A stretch of 64,000 nucleotides of DNA from Gaetbulibacter saemankumensis DSM 17032 (GTDB lineage Bacteria; Bacteroidota; Bacteroidia; Flavobacteriales; Flavobacteriaceae). This document shows positions 1-9,343 of the stretch, one piece after another; position 1 is the stretch's first letter, and each line of letters begins with the position of its first letter. The position numbers and the translations under genes were made by a program. The notes beneath the pieces were generated by a model. The model was not told the DNA's origin. It saw only the letters and a list, made by a program, of their open reading frames with translations, and searched no databases. The DNA lies in NCBI RefSeq assembly GCF_000425645.1, contig NZ_KE384430.1:665492-729491 (forward strand). The letters run 5' to 3'.

Positions 1-48
1 AATAACTAGAAACTTACACTGGATTTATTTCAGTTGTTATATACAGAG

Positions 49-75
49 AGCCTCACGTAAAGTGGGGCTTTTTTA
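49..75 (+). terminator. Rho-independent terminator of an upstream gene
   Basis: The arms at 49-56 and 62-69 pair (one G-T pair) around a short loop and are followed by a run of six Ts. It presumably ends a gene lying left of the window. Nothing else is recognisable in bases 1-176 except a possible promoter for the next gene (TTTGG at 123-127, TACATTTA at 148-155). Confidence 0.75.
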
Positions 76-176
76 ATTATACCGTAGGAATGCGTTTTTA
101 AGCTTTTGATATACAACTTATCTTTGGTCATCAAAGCCTAAAAACGTACATTTAGCAAACGAAATCTACTTTCTAA

Positions 177-1601
177 TTGGGCACAATAAAAAAGTTCTTC
201 AAAGACACCATAATTTATGGTCTGGCAACGGTTTTGCCACGGCTTATGAATTTTATTCTGGTTCCTCTGCATACGGAAACCCTCGGAACGGTTAGTTATT
301 CTGATAATACCACCTTTTATGTGTATGCGGCCTTTTTTAATGTTTTACTAACCTATGGTATGGAAACCGCTTTTTTTAGGTTTTTTACCAAAAGTGAGGA
401 AAAACAAAAAGTGTTTTCTACAGCTTTAATTAGTCTAGGTGTTACTACCTTATTGTTTTTACTAGTTGTATTTTCTTTTAGCACGGAATTAGCCGAATTC
501 GTAAACCTAAAACAAAGCTATTTTAATCTCTTATTGGGCGTTTTGGTGTTAGATACCATTGTTGTTATTCCATTTGCTTATTTAAGGGCTACAGGACGTC
601 CTATTAAGTTTACAGCAATTAAACTGAGTAATATTATTATTTATGTTATACTAAATTTTTTCTTCCTTTGGGCGGTTCCTGTATTTGGTATAAAATTTTC
701 AAATTATGATAGTAACGATCTGGTTAAATATATCTTTATTGCTAACCTGGTAGCTAGTGGCACAACCTTTTTATTACTAAGTCCCTATTTCTTTAAGACC
801 AAATTAGTATTTAGCATATCAATTTTCAAACAGTTACTCAACTATGGCTGGCCCATAATGGTTGCTGGTTTAGCTTATGTAATTAATGAAAATTTCGATA
901 AATGGCTTTTACCTTCTGTATTAGGAAAAGAAATAAATGGAGCTTACAGTGGGTGTTATAAAATAGCTGTTTTTATGACCATTTTTGTTCAGGCCTTTAG
1001 GTTAGGGGCCGAACCATTCTTTTTTAATCATGCCAAGGAGAAAAACGCCAAAGAAACCTATGCGCAAATTATGAAGTATTTTGTTATCTGTGGGAGTTTA
1101 ATGTTGGTGTTTATTATTGCTTATGTAGATATTTTTAAAATGCTCATTGTTCGTAATGAAAGTTATTGGGTAGCCATTAATATCGTTCCTATAGTGTTAT
1201 TAGCAAATTTGTGCTTGGGAATCTATTTTAACCTGGCCATTTGGTATAAACTAACCGATAAGACACGTTATGGTATGTATTTATCGGTTGTTGGTGGAGT
1301 TGTTACCATTCTGTTTAATGTATTTATGATTGAACGTATAGGTTTTATTGCAGCGGCCTGGGCAACTTTATTAGCTTATGGGTCTATGATGATTCTGTCT
1401 TATTTCTTTGGACAAAAGCATTATGCTGTGCCTTATAATTTAAAACGTATAGTAACTTATTTAAGTTTGGCTGTTGTTTTATCGGTAGTAGCTCTAAATA
1501 CAAATGAGAACTATTATATAAATACCGCTTTAGTTTTAGTATTTTTGGCAATGGTTTTTTACCTGGAAAAAGAAGAATTAAAACAATTGATAAATAGATA
1601 A
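177..1601 (+). CDS. Wzx/MurJ-like polysaccharide flippase
   Basis: This is a 474-residue integral membrane protein of the polysaccharide flippase (MVF/MATE) superfamily, which moves lipid-linked sugar units across the inner membrane. Hydrophobic segments run through almost the whole length, consistent with 12-14 helices, and the N-terminal [15 protein letters not shown] stretch is typical of flavobacterial RfbX-like proteins. The start is a TTG, chosen because the family motif begins right after it and no ATG lies nearby. It heads a plus-strand operon: dut starts 2 bases after its stop, followed by a sugar nucleotidyltransferase. That context suggests surface polysaccharide or LPS assembly; the actual substrate cannot be told from sequence. 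Confidence 0.88.
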   Translation: MGTIKKFFKDTIIYGLATVLPRLMNFILVPLHTETLGTVSYSDNTTFYVYAAFFNVLLTYGMETAFFRFFTKSEEKQKVFSTALISLGVTTLLFLLVVFSFSTELAEFVNLKQSYFNLLLGVLVLDTIVVIPFAYLRATGRPIKFTAIKLSNIIIYVILNFFFLWAVPVFGIKFSNYDSNDLVKYIFIANLVASGTTFLLLSPYFFKTKLVFSISIFKQLLNYGWPIMVAGLAYVINENFDKWLLPSVLGKEINGAYSGCYKIAVFMTIFVQAFRLGAEPFFFNHAKEKNAKETYAQIMKYFVICGSLMLVFIIAYVDIFKMLIVRNESYWVAINIVPIVLLANLCLGIYFNLAIWYKLTDKTRYGMYLSVVGGVVTILFNVFMIERIGFIAAAWATLLAYGSMMILSYFFGQKHYAVPYNLKRIVTYLSLAVVLSVVALNTNENYYINTALVLVFLAMVFYLEKEELKQLINR

Positions 1602-1602
1602 T

Positions 1603-2037
1603 ATGCAAATTAAAATTATAAATAAATCAAGTCACGAGCTGCCTAATTATGAAACTTTAGCTTCGGCGGGAATGGATTTACGGGCGAATCTGTCGGAACC
1701 TAGAGTGTTAAAACCTTTAGAACGTAGTATTGTTGGTACCGGTTTGTTTATAGAATTACCAGTTGGTTATGAAGCACAGGTTAGACCTCGTAGTGGATTG
1801 GCAGCTAAAAAAGGAATAACCGTTCTAAATGCTCCGGGAACTGTTGATGCCGATTACCGAGGGGAAATAGGCGTGATTTTAGTGAATCTTTCTAATGATG
1901 AGTTCGTAATAAATAATGGCGAACGTATTGCGCAACTTGTGATAGCTAAGCACGAACGCGCTGAATGGGTTGCTGTAGATGAATTAACAGAAACAACCAG
2001 AGGAGAAGGTGGTTTTGGCAGCACCGGTGTGAAATAA
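1603..2037 (+). CDS. dut: dUTP diphosphatase (dUTPase)
   Basis: This 144-residue protein hydrolyses dUTP to dUMP and pyrophosphate, keeping uracil out of DNA and supplying dTMP synthesis. All five trimeric dUTPase motifs are visible: AGMDLRA near residue 22, PRSGLA near 62, the uracil-binding [10 protein letters not shown] near 85, ERIAQL near 107, and the C-terminal arm [10 protein letters not shown] that closes over the active site. Its length matches the homotrimeric bacterial family. It lies inside an envelope operon 2 bases after the flippase, an arrangement that looks like shared transcription and not shared function. Confidence 0.98.
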   Translation: MQIKIINKSSHELPNYETLASAGMDLRANLSEPRVLKPLERSIVGTGLFIELPVGYEAQVRPRSGLAAKKGITVLNAPGTVDADYRGEIGVILVNLSNDEFVINNGERIAQLVIAKHERAEWVAVDELTETTRGEGGFGSTGVK

Positions 2038-2093
2038 TTGCCTGTTTAAGAGTTGAAATTATAAAGCGAACTAAAGAAGACTTAGTAGTAAAT

Positions 2094-3113
2094 ATGAAAA
2101 TAATAGTACCAATGGCGGGACGCGGGTCTCGTTTACGTCCACATAGTTTAACTGTACCAAAACCTTTAATTCCTGTAGCAGGACAGCCCATAGTACATAG
2201 ATTGGTTAGAGATATTGCAAAAGTATTGAATGAACCTATTGAAGAAATAGCCTTTGTTTTGGGTGATCCGGCTTGGTTTGGAGATGATGTAGTTGCAAGT
2301 TTGGAAGCATTAGCCACCAGTTTAGGGGCTAAAGCGTCTATTTATCGTCAGGATTTACCTTTAGGAACGGGACATGCCATTATGTGTGCAAAACCTTCTT
2401 TATCAGGCCCGGCGGTAATTGCTTATGCCGATACACTTATTCGTGCCAAATTCGATTTGGACCAGATGGCTGATAGTGTGATTTGGACTAAAGAAGTTGA
2501 AAATCCAGAGGCATACGGCGTCGTAAAATTAAATGAGAGTGGTGACATTGTAGAATTGGTCGAAAAACCACAAACGTTTGTAAGTAATCAAGCCGTAATT
2601 GGTATTTATTATTTTAAGGATGTTGCTGTTTTAAAAGATAAATTACAAGAAATTCTTGATGAGAACGTTACCAATGGAGGCGAGTACCAAATTAATGATG
2701 GTATTAAGCGCATGATGGCCGATGGTAAGATATTTAAAACAGGTACTGTAGATGAGTGGATGGATTGTGGAAATAAAGCAATAACTGTTGAGACTAATGG
2801 TAAAATGCTTGATTTCTTAAAGGAGGATGGTGAAGAACAATTAATCGCCGATTCAGTTCATTTAGAAAACGCGAATATTATTGAACCTTGCTTTATTGGT
2901 GAGGATGTGGTGTTAAGGGATGCTACGGTTGGACCACATGTGTCAATTGGTAACGGTACAATCATTGAAAATAGCACCATTAAAAATAGTTTAATTCAGA
3001 CCCATTCAAGCATTAAAAATGCTAATTTGGATTATGCTATGATTGGTAATAATGTCAAGTATAATGGTGAGTTTTCAAGTGTAAGTTTAGGGGATTATTC
3101 AGAATTGGAGTAA
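2094..3113 (+). CDS. Sugar-1-phosphate nucleotidyltransferase with hexapeptide C-terminus
   Basis: The 339-residue protein opens with the nucleotidyltransferase signature GRGSRLRP...TVPKPL (residues 9-25), which binds the NTP phosphates, and carries VEKP and GTVDEWMDCG motifs of the glucose-1-phosphate thymidylyl/uridylyltransferase group. From about residue 255 isoleucine-rich hexapeptide repeats form a left-handed beta-helix tail. It would make an NDP-sugar for surface glycans; the sugar and base are unresolved. It sits between dut and a TPR/DUF4292/EnvC set in the same orientation, agreeing with an envelope role. Confidence 0.9.
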   Translation: MKIIVPMAGRGSRLRPHSLTVPKPLIPVAGQPIVHRLVRDIAKVLNEPIEEIAFVLGDPAWFGDDVVASLEALATSLGAKASIYRQDLPLGTGHAIMCAKPSLSGPAVIAYADTLIRAKFDLDQMADSVIWTKEVENPEAYGVVKLNESGDIVELVEKPQTFVSNQAVIGIYYFKDVAVLKDKLQEILDENVTNGGEYQINDGIKRMMADGKIFKTGTVDEWMDCGNKAITVETNGKMLDFLKEDGEEQLIADSVHLENANIIEPCFIGEDVVLRDATVGPHVSIGNGTIIENSTIKNSLIQTHSSIKNANLDYAMIGNNVKYNGEFSSVSLGDYSELE

Positions 3114-3206
3114 TTTTATATTATTCTGGGATGTATGTATATCAAATTTAATTTGGAATAGTATTTGAATTAATTAAGGAGAACACGTACTTAAACGTGG
3201 TTATTT

Positions 3207-4565
3207 ATGAAGGTTAAAATCAGTATATTATTAATGTTTTTAGGAATAGTGTTTATTCCTAAAATGTCATATACGCAAGTTGACTTCAATAAAAGACCCG
3301 ATGATGATTTAGGAAATGTTGAAGATGAATTTCAGGAATGGTTTTATGAAGCCCTAAAACAAAAAAGTATTGAGAATTACGATCGATCGGTAACGGCGCT
3401 TTTAAAATGTGTTGAGCTAGATAAGTCGGTACCAGTTTTATATTTTGAATTAGGTAAAAACTACATGCGGCTTAAAAATTTTGGAGCCGCAGAAGATGCC
3501 TTTAAAAAAGCAGTAAGCAAGGATCCTGATAACGAGTGGTTCCTTGACGAATTATATGGTTATTATATAACGCAAAATGACTACGATAAGGCCATAAAAA
3601 CGGTAAAGCAGTTAGTTAAATATCATCCGGATTACAAAGAAGATTTAGCCTCTCTTTATGTAAGAACACGAAATTATGATGACGCTTTGGAACTCTTGGA
3701 TGAAATGGATTCAGAATTTGGTATATCCATATCTCGAGACGTTATGCGCAATCAAATTTATAATGTAACGGGGCGTAAAAAAGACCAGATTAAAAATCTT
3801 CAAGAACGTGTTGAAAATAACCCGGAAAAGGAATCAAATTATTTAGCCTTAATTTTTAGATACAGCGAAAATAATGAAAAAGATAAGGCTTTCGAAACGG
3901 CTAAGGAGTTATTAAAAATTAATCCGAATTCACAGTTGGTGCATTTGGCACTTTACAAGTTTTATCTGGACGATGATAATGCTGAAAAAGCTATCGAATC
4001 TATGAAAATTGTTGTGAAGAGTAGTGAAATTAAGCCTGAAGCAAAACTTAAGGTCTTAACCGATTTCGTTCATTTTGTTGGGCTACACCCGGAATATGAA
4101 AACGATTTGGTTGAAGCTACTGCTTTGGTAAGTGATACCGATAACAAAAGTTTAATCGAATTAGGGCAGTACTATTTAAGTAAAGACAATAAGTCTAAAG
4201 CCCTCGAAAATTTTGAAGCGGCCTTAAAACTGGACGATAGTAATTTTAATGTTCTTCGAAATGTATTGTTGTTATATATCGATTTACAAAAGTTTGAAAT
4301 AGCTGAATCAAAAAGCAGAGATGCTTTAGAGAAGTTTCCGTCGCAACCACTATTTTATTTAATTAATGGTGTGGCTTTAAATCATTTAGATAAATCGAAA
4401 GATGCTATTGAAGTTTTAGAGATGGGCTTAGATTATATTATTGAAGATCAAAAAATGGAGTCAGACTTTTACAAACAGTTAAGTCTGGCAAATGCAGCTT
4501 TAAACCATAACGAAAAAGCAAAAAAGTATAGCCTAAAGGCAAAACAATTAGAACCCTCAAATTAA
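3207..4565 (+). CDS. Secreted tetratricopeptide repeat protein
   Basis: The 452-residue protein starts with a signal peptide (hydrophobic residues 6-20, likely cut after YTQ at about 24). The rest is helical repeats with TPR spacing; clear units include residues about 77-112 (LGKNYMRLKNFGAAEDAFKK, then DPDN), 130-165, 310-345 (LGQYYLSKDNKSKALENFEA) and 375-410. TPR arrays mediate protein contacts, so a periplasmic scaffold role is likely. Its stop codon shares one base with the start of the DUF4292 lipoprotein gene, indicating translational coupling; the EnvC-like gene is coupled in the same way. Confidence 0.88.
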   Translation: MKVKISILLMFLGIVFIPKMSYTQVDFNKRPDDDLGNVEDEFQEWFYEALKQKSIENYDRSVTALLKCVELDKSVPVLYFELGKNYMRLKNFGAAEDAFKKAVSKDPDNEWFLDELYGYYITQNDYDKAIKTVKQLVKYHPDYKEDLASLYVRTRNYDDALELLDEMDSEFGISISRDVMRNQIYNVTGRKKDQIKNLQERVENNPEKESNYLALIFRYSENNEKDKAFETAKELLKINPNSQLVHLALYKFYLDDDNAEKAIESMKIVVKSSEIKPEAKLKVLTDFVHFVGLHPEYENDLVEATALVSDTDNKSLIELGQYYLSKDNKSKALENFEAALKLDDSNFNVLRNVLLLYIDLQKFEIAESKSRDALEKFPSQPLFYLINGVALNHLDKSKDAIEVLEMGLDYIIEDQKMESDFYKQLSLANAALNHNEKAKKYSLKAKQLEPSN

Positions 4566-5332
4566 TGAACAAAATAAAATACATCATCTTAACCGTAATG
4601 GCGATTGTGGTGTTTAATTGTAAGTCTACTAAAAACCTCAGTACAGGTAATGCAAATTTCAACCTGTCTACCAAGCAGCTTATTAAAGAAAATACAAAGC
4701 AAAAACCAGAGTTTAAAACATTGCAGTCCAAGCTTAGAATATCTTTTACTAAAGATGGGAGTTCTCAAACACATTCTGTTAGTTTCAGAGCTGAAAAGGA
4801 TAAGGCTATCTGGATGAGCGCTACATTTTCGGTAGTTAAAGCATTAATTACACCTGAGGAAGTAAGCTTTTATAATAAGTTGGATAATACTTATTTTAAA
4901 GGAGACTATAGTTATTTGAGTAATCTTTTGGGAACGGAATTGGATTTTGATAAGGTTCAGAATTTATTATATGGTGAAGCTTTATATAGTTTAAAAGAAG
5001 GTTCTTATAAGGCATCAGTAAACGAAGAGGTTTACATATTGGAACCACGTAGACAAAATGACTTATTTGAGATTTTTTATTTATTAGATCCAGTTCATTT
5101 TAAATTGAAATCCCAGCAAATTTCGCAACCAAGTGAATACAGACATTTGCAAATTGATTATACGTCTTTTCAAGAAGTGCAAAAGGAAAAAATTCCTGAG
5201 CGCATTCGGGTGATAGCTGTTGAGGCCAATGATGAAGTTATTATCGATTTGGAATTTAAAAATGTCATGCTTAATCATAACGTAAGATTTCCGTTTAAAA
5301 TTCCATCTGGGTTTAAAGCCATAGAATTGTAA
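4565..5332 (+). CDS. DUF4292 family lipoprotein
   Basis: The 255-residue protein begins with a lipoprotein signal ending in VVFNC, so Cys19 would be acylated. The mature part is beta-strand rich and matches what I know of flavobacterial DUF4292 proteins, which resemble LolA/LolB-type lipid-binding folds (inference from fold similarity, not visible residues). It overlaps its upstream and downstream genes by one base each (TAATG junctions), so the TPR protein, this lipoprotein and the EnvC-like protein are probably made in fixed ratio. A role in envelope assembly is likely; no enzymatic motif is seen. Confidence 0.82.
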   Translation: MNKIKYIILTVMAIVVFNCKSTKNLSTGNANFNLSTKQLIKENTKQKPEFKTLQSKLRISFTKDGSSQTHSVSFRAEKDKAIWMSATFSVVKALITPEEVSFYNKLDNTYFKGDYSYLSNLLGTELDFDKVQNLLYGEALYSLKEGSYKASVNEEVYILEPRRQNDLFEIFYLLDPVHFKLKSQQISQPSEYRHLQIDYTSFQEVQKEKIPERIRVIAVEANDEVIIDLEFKNVMLNHNVRFPFKIPSGFKAIEL

Positions 5333-6561
5333 TGAAGCAGTATAACGCTATACATAAAGTTATTGTTTTGTTTGTTGTTTTATGCAGCTGTACCTTTGTT
5401 GTCGCGCAGAGTAGTAAACAGAAAGAGCTGGAAACACGGCGACAAGAATTGCGTCGGGAAATTCAAAAAATAAGTGCGCTGCAGGCAGAGAACAAATCCA
5501 AACATCAGTCTGAATTATCTGTAGTAACAGGACTGAATTATAAAATTAGTGTCTTAGATAATTTAATAAAAGTAACCAATCAGCAGGCAAATTTACTTAC
5601 CCGGAATATTGATGCAAATCAAAAGAAAATAACGGCATTGAGGGATGAATTAAAAGTCTTAAAAGAAGATTATGCCGATATGATAGTGAAGTCTTATAAA
5701 AGCAAAAATGAGCAAAGTCGTATCATGTTTTTATTGTCTTCCGATAATTTTAAGCAGGCTTATAAGCGTCTTCAGTATATGAAGCAATATACAGAACATC
5801 AAAAACAGCAAGGGGAAGAAATAAAGGTTAAAACAGCCGAATTACAACAAACCAATGCCAGCTTGTTAAAGCAACAGGAGGAAAAGCGGAAGATCATAGC
5901 TGAAAATAGAAAAAATCAGAATGAATTGCAGCTTGAGCGAAATCAGCATCAGGCATTAATGAAATCTATAAAGAAGAATCTTTCTAAGTATGCAGCAGAG
6001 ATTCGGCAAAAGCAACGTGAAGCTAATAAAATAGATGCTGAAATTAATCGTATTATTAAAGCTGCTATTGCTAAATCGAATAGAAAGGCAGGTAAATCCT
6101 CGAGTTCTTCAAACTTTGCCCTAACAGCAGAAGAAAAGGTGCTCGCTGCTAATTTTGTTTCTAATAAAGGGAAGTTGCCTTGGCCGGTATCGCGTGGTTA
6201 CGTAACGGTTGGTTATGGTACACAGCCGCACCCTTTAAATAGATCGTTAACTATTAAGAGTAATGGCGTTCGAATTGCTACTGAAAAAGGAGCTGATGTT
6301 CGTGCCGTATTTTCGGGAGAAGTTATTGCCATAGTATCACTTAAGAATGTAAACCCTATTGTTATGGTTAAACATGGTAACTACATTACAGCCTATAAAA
6401 ACTTATCTAAAGTTTATGTAAAGGAAGGTCAAATGGTCGATACCAAGCAGCGTTTAGGAACCGTTTTTACAAACCCTGCAAATGGAGAATCTATTTTAAG
6501 TTTTATAATTTCGAAAGACGGCAATACACAAAACCCGGCATCCTGGATATATAAAATGTAA
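5332..6561 (+). CDS. EnvC-like murein hydrolase activator (degenerate M23)
   Basis: This 409-residue exported protein has a signal peptide (residues 10-25, ending VVAQ), a long coiled coil (about 27-250) and a C-terminal LytM/M23 domain (about 283-405). The layout is that of EnvC, which activates cell-wall amidases at division instead of cutting peptidoglycan. In keeping with this, the zinc ligands look lost: the usual HxxxD stretch reads NGVRIA and the terminal HxH is YKNL (about 355-358). It is the last gene of the operon, one base overlapping the DUF4292 gene, followed by a small hairpin. Confidence 0.87.
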   Translation: MKQYNAIHKVIVLFVVLCSCTFVVAQSSKQKELETRRQELRREIQKISALQAENKSKHQSELSVVTGLNYKISVLDNLIKVTNQQANLLTRNIDANQKKITALRDELKVLKEDYADMIVKSYKSKNEQSRIMFLLSSDNFKQAYKRLQYMKQYTEHQKQQGEEIKVKTAELQQTNASLLKQQEEKRKIIAENRKNQNELQLERNQHQALMKSIKKNLSKYAAEIRQKQREANKIDAEINRIIKAAIAKSNRKAGKSSSSSNFALTAEEKVLAANFVSNKGKLPWPVSRGYVTVGYGTQPHPLNRSLTIKSNGVRIATEKGADVRAVFSGEVIAIVSLKNVNPIVMVKHGNYITAYKNLSKVYVKEGQMVDTKQRLGTVFTNPANGESILSFIISKDGNTQNPASWIYKM

Positions 6562-6584
6562 AATCCCAACTGAAGTCGGGATTT
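6561..6584 (+). terminator. Hairpin after the EnvC-like gene
   Basis: The arms AAATCCC (6561-6567) and GGGATTT (6578-6584) pair around a 10-base loop just after the stop codon. The following T-run is short, so it is a weak or bidirectional terminator between convergent genes. Confidence 0.5.
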
Positions 6585-6612
6585 AAATATATGATATTGT
6601 TTTACAGAAGTC

Positions 6613-7128
6613 TTACTCTTCCATAAAAAGGGCTTTTAATTCGGTAGCTTCACTTGGTTTTATTTTTCCAGAAAGTAATAAGCTTAATTGTTTACGGCGC
6701 AAAGCGGCATCGTAACGTGATTTTTCTAAATCGGTTTCTGGTATTACTTCAGGAACTGATACAGGACGACCAGTTTCATCAACAGCCACGAAGGTGTAAA
6801 TTGCCTCGTTTGCTTGAGTTCTATTACCTGATTCACGGTCTTCAATCCAAACATCAATAAAAACTTCAATAGAAGTTTTAAACGCGCGGGAAACTTTAGC
6901 CTCAACAGTTACAACACTACCTAGTGGTACCGCTCGGCTAAATGCCACATGATTTACGGATGCTGTTACCACAATACGTCGGCTATGGCGTCTAGCTGCA
7001 ATTGATGCTGCTCGATCCATACGGGCCAATAGTTCGCCTCCAAATAGATTATTTAATGCATTGGTTTCCCCGGGTAAAACCAAATCGGTAAGGGTGGTTT
7101 TAGATAGCTCTGGTGTTTTAGCTTGCAT
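6613..7128 (-). CDS. Acyl-CoA thioesterase, hotdog fold
   Basis: The 171-residue protein hydrolyses acyl-CoA to free acid and CoA, as in the YciA/ACOT group. The hotdog-family signature is present: NALNNLFGGELLARMDRAA (residues 25-43) followed by RRIVVTASVNHVAF, and a central strand EVFIDVW. It is a single-domain, cytoplasmic protein of normal family length. It stands alone, converging with the EnvC operon, and has a run resembling a -7 box (TTTCTTTG on its strand) shortly upstream. Chain-length preference is not readable from sequence. Confidence 0.92.
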   Translation of the reverse strand: MQAKTPELSKTTLTDLVLPGETNALNNLFGGELLARMDRAASIAARRHSRRIVVTASVNHVAFSRAVPLGSVVTVEAKVSRAFKTSIEVFIDVWIEDRESGNRTQANEAIYTFVAVDETGRPVSVPEVIPETDLEKSRYDAALRRKQLSLLLSGKIKPSEATELKALFMEE

Positions 7129-7204
7129 ATGGCGCTTTTTTTTGCAAAGAAAAGGAATTTAAAGGTTTCTAATAATTGATTTAAGATATTATTAGAAATA
7201 AAAA

Positions 7205-8140
7205 TTAGTCTAATTTCTTAACTAATAGCCAAGCATCCTTGTTATGCGATTGTTTGATGTCACGAAGAGCCTTTAAAGATTCTAAACGGTCTTCATAACT
7301 TGCATAAACCACCTCATGTAAACCATATTTATTAGTTCCTATTTTTCGAGCTGGATAGCCTAATGCTTTTAATTGTGCTATTTTTTTATCACAGTTTTCC
7401 TCAATTCTAAAAGCACCAGCAACGATGTGGTAATTACCGGTTTGTTTCGTTACATTAAGTGTAATGGCTGGTAAAGGATTTAAACTAAAAGTCGCTTGTT
7501 GTATTTGCGTGTCTAACTGTTTCGTGGCTTCTTCCTGAGCTAATTGATTGTGTTCTTCAATTTGATTTACATAAAAATTAGAAGCTACCAAACCACCAAG
7601 TGTTAAGGCAATCACTGCCACTGCCGCATACTTAAAGTAAGGTCTGTTTTTTCTTCTTTCTGGCGTAAAAGTTAGAGGAACAATTTTTTCAATCGCTTCA
7701 ACCTCTTGCTTCAGGGATTCACGAGTAACCGATGGCGATATAAATTGGGATAAGCCAAAAGAATCTGTTAAATAATTCAATTGATACGATGGCTCGAATA
7801 AAATTTTACCTTCGGCATTTAAAACAATCTCACCAATATTTTTAAAAGATAATGTTTCGCCTTGCGTTAACTGCGTTTTTATATTTTTAACACGTTTCGC
7901 AATTTTTTCATTGGCAACTTCAAACGAAATACCTTCAACGTCGGCAATATATGTGGCTAACAAGCCATCGTTTTTTTGAATTTGCTCATTAAACAATATA
8001 CTTTTTTTCGGAGGAAAGAAAGTATTTGTAGAATTATCTATGGTTGCAGATTCTCGTTGTGTTAAAAAGGCACCAAATTCTGGCAGGGTAACACATTCGT
8101 ATCGATATAATAAATCGCTGATGTAGGTTTCTAATTGCAT
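7205..8140 (-). CDS. HU-CCDC81/SPOR domain membrane protein
   Basis: The 311-residue protein has an N-terminal pair of prokaryotic HU-like domains of the CCDC81 type (about 1-70 and 75-125), a single transmembrane helix (170-190) and a periplasmic SPOR domain (about 235-310), which binds septal peptidoglycan stripped of stem peptides. It therefore probably links the cytoplasm to the division site. I chose the ATG at 8140 (MQLETYIS), although the frame stays open 48 codons further, because a TAACTTTG promoter box lies directly upstream at 8146-8153, which would give a leaderless or nearly leaderless mRNA. Confidence 0.87.
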   Translation of the reverse strand: MQLETYISDLLYRYECVTLPEFGAFLTQRESATIDNSTNTFFPPKKSILFNEQIQKNDGLLATYIADVEGISFEVANEKIAKRVKNIKTQLTQGETLSFKNIGEIVLNAEGKILFEPSYQLNYLTDSFGLSQFISPSVTRESLKQEVEAIEKIVPLTFTPERRKNRPYFKYAAVAVIALTLGGLVASNFYVNQIEEHNQLAQEEATKQLDTQIQQATFSLNPLPAITLNVTKQTGNYHIVAGAFRIEENCDKKIAQLKALGYPARKIGTNKYGLHEVVYASYEDRLESLKALRDIKQSHNKDAWLLVKKLD

Positions 8141-8145
8141 AAAAA

Positions 8146-8153
8146 CAAAGTTA
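8146..8153 (-). promoter_or_regulatory. TAnnTTTG -7 box of the HU/SPOR gene
   Basis: On the minus strand the sequence reads TAACTTTG, matching the Bacteroidota -7 consensus exactly. The start codon begins 6 bases after its final G, so transcription would begin at or next to the ATG. A clear -33 TTG at standard spacing is not seen. Confidence 0.5.
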
Positions 8154-8242
8154 AAAAAAATGCTTTTCAATAAAAATAAGAAAATACTATTTATTAACAG
8201 TATAAAATTTCTTTTCTTGTACTTAAAAATCAATATTTTACC

Positions 8243-9343
8243 ATGTCTGAATCTGATTTGCTCTACATTTTGGCCTTGCAACATGTGCCTAATATTGGCG
8301 ATATAACGGCTAAACGCTTAATAAACCATTGTGGTTCGGCCGAAGCAGTTATAAAAGAAAAAAAGTCGAATCTCTTAAAAATTGATAATATAGGAAACTG
8401 GAGCTTAAGTGAATTGTTTAATGAACAATATCTTAAAGACGCTGAAAAGGAACTTGAGTTTATTTCTAAAAATGATATTAAGGTAAGTTATTTTCAAGAT
8501 TCAAATTATCCTTCAAGATTAAAGCATTGTATTGACGGACCGATACTTCTTTTTGAAACGGGATCTATAGATTTATTAAATAGGCCTGTTATCAGTATTG
8601 TGGGTACTCGAAAAATTACCACAAGTGGGATAGCGTTTTGTGAAGAGTTAGTGGAAGCTCTGGCGATATATAATCCGGTTATTGTTTCAGGGTTTGCTTA
8701 TGGTACCGATATAACGGCACACAAGGCGGCAATAAAAAATGGATTACAAACAGTGGGGTGTTTAGCTCATGGTCTCAATCAAATATATCCCAGGGTGCAT
8801 AAGAAATACATGGTAGATGTGGAGTCAAATGGTGGCTTTTTTACCGATTTTTGGAGTATCGATAAATTCGATAGAAATAATTTTTTGAAGCGTAATCGTG
8901 TTATTGCTGGATTGAGTGAAGCAACAATAGTTATTGAGTCGGCTGAAAAAGGAGGAAGCTTAGTCACAGCCGATATAGCACATTCTTACAATCGCGATGT
9001 GTTTGCCGTTCCCGGAAGAGTTAACGACATACAAAGTACTGGTTGTAATAATTTAATAAAATATCAAAAGGCCCATATGCTTACAACACCTTTAGATGTG
9101 CCATATATTTTAAACTGGCAGCTCGAAAATGCTTCGAAACCAAGTATTCAGAAACAATTGTTTGTTGAACTTGACGATCACGAAAAACTTATTTATAATT
9201 ACCTGAAAGATGATAAACAGCTATTAGATTCTATAGCAATAAATTGCGACCTGCCTATTTTTAAAGTAGCCAGTATTCTTTTGAATATGGAATTAAAAGG
9301 TGTTATACGTCCGTTGCCAGGAAAAATGTTCGAGGTAATTTAA
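8243..9343 (+). CDS. dprA: DNA-processing protein DprA
   Basis: The 366-residue protein loads RecA onto incoming single-stranded DNA during natural transformation. It has an N-terminal helix-hairpin-helix region (HVPNIGDITAKRLI, residues 14-27), the Rossmann-like DprA core with GTRK (about 120), SGFAYGTDITAHKAA (about 148-162) and RNRVIAGLS (about 218-226), and a C-terminal winged-helix DML1-like domain (about 305-366). Length and domain order are standard. It diverges from the HU/SPOR gene and abuts the 3' end of trpS, with no bases between the two stops. Confidence 0.97.
   Translation: MSESDLLYILALQHVPNIGDITAKRLINHCGSAEAVIKEKKSNLLKIDNIGNWSLSELFNEQYLKDAEKELEFISKNDIKVSYFQDSNYPSRLKHCIDGPILLFETGSIDLLNRPVISIVGTRKITTSGIAFCEELVEALAIYNPVIVSGFAYGTDITAHKAAIKNGLQTVGCLAHGLNQIYPRVHKKYMVDVESNGGFFTDFWSIDKFDRNNFLKRNRVIAGLSEATIVIESAEKGGSLVTADIAHSYNRDVFAVPGRVNDIQSTGCNNLIKYQKAHMLTTPLDVPYILNWQLENASKPSIQKQLFVELDDHEKLIYNYLKDDKQLLDSIAINCDLPIFKVASILLNMELKGVIRPLPGKMFEVI

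Noticed and set aside
8141..8284. 48-codon upstream extension of the HU/SPOR frame
   Set aside because: It covers the gene's own promoter box and overlaps the start of the divergent dprA; the hydrophobic extension is not part of the known domain plan.
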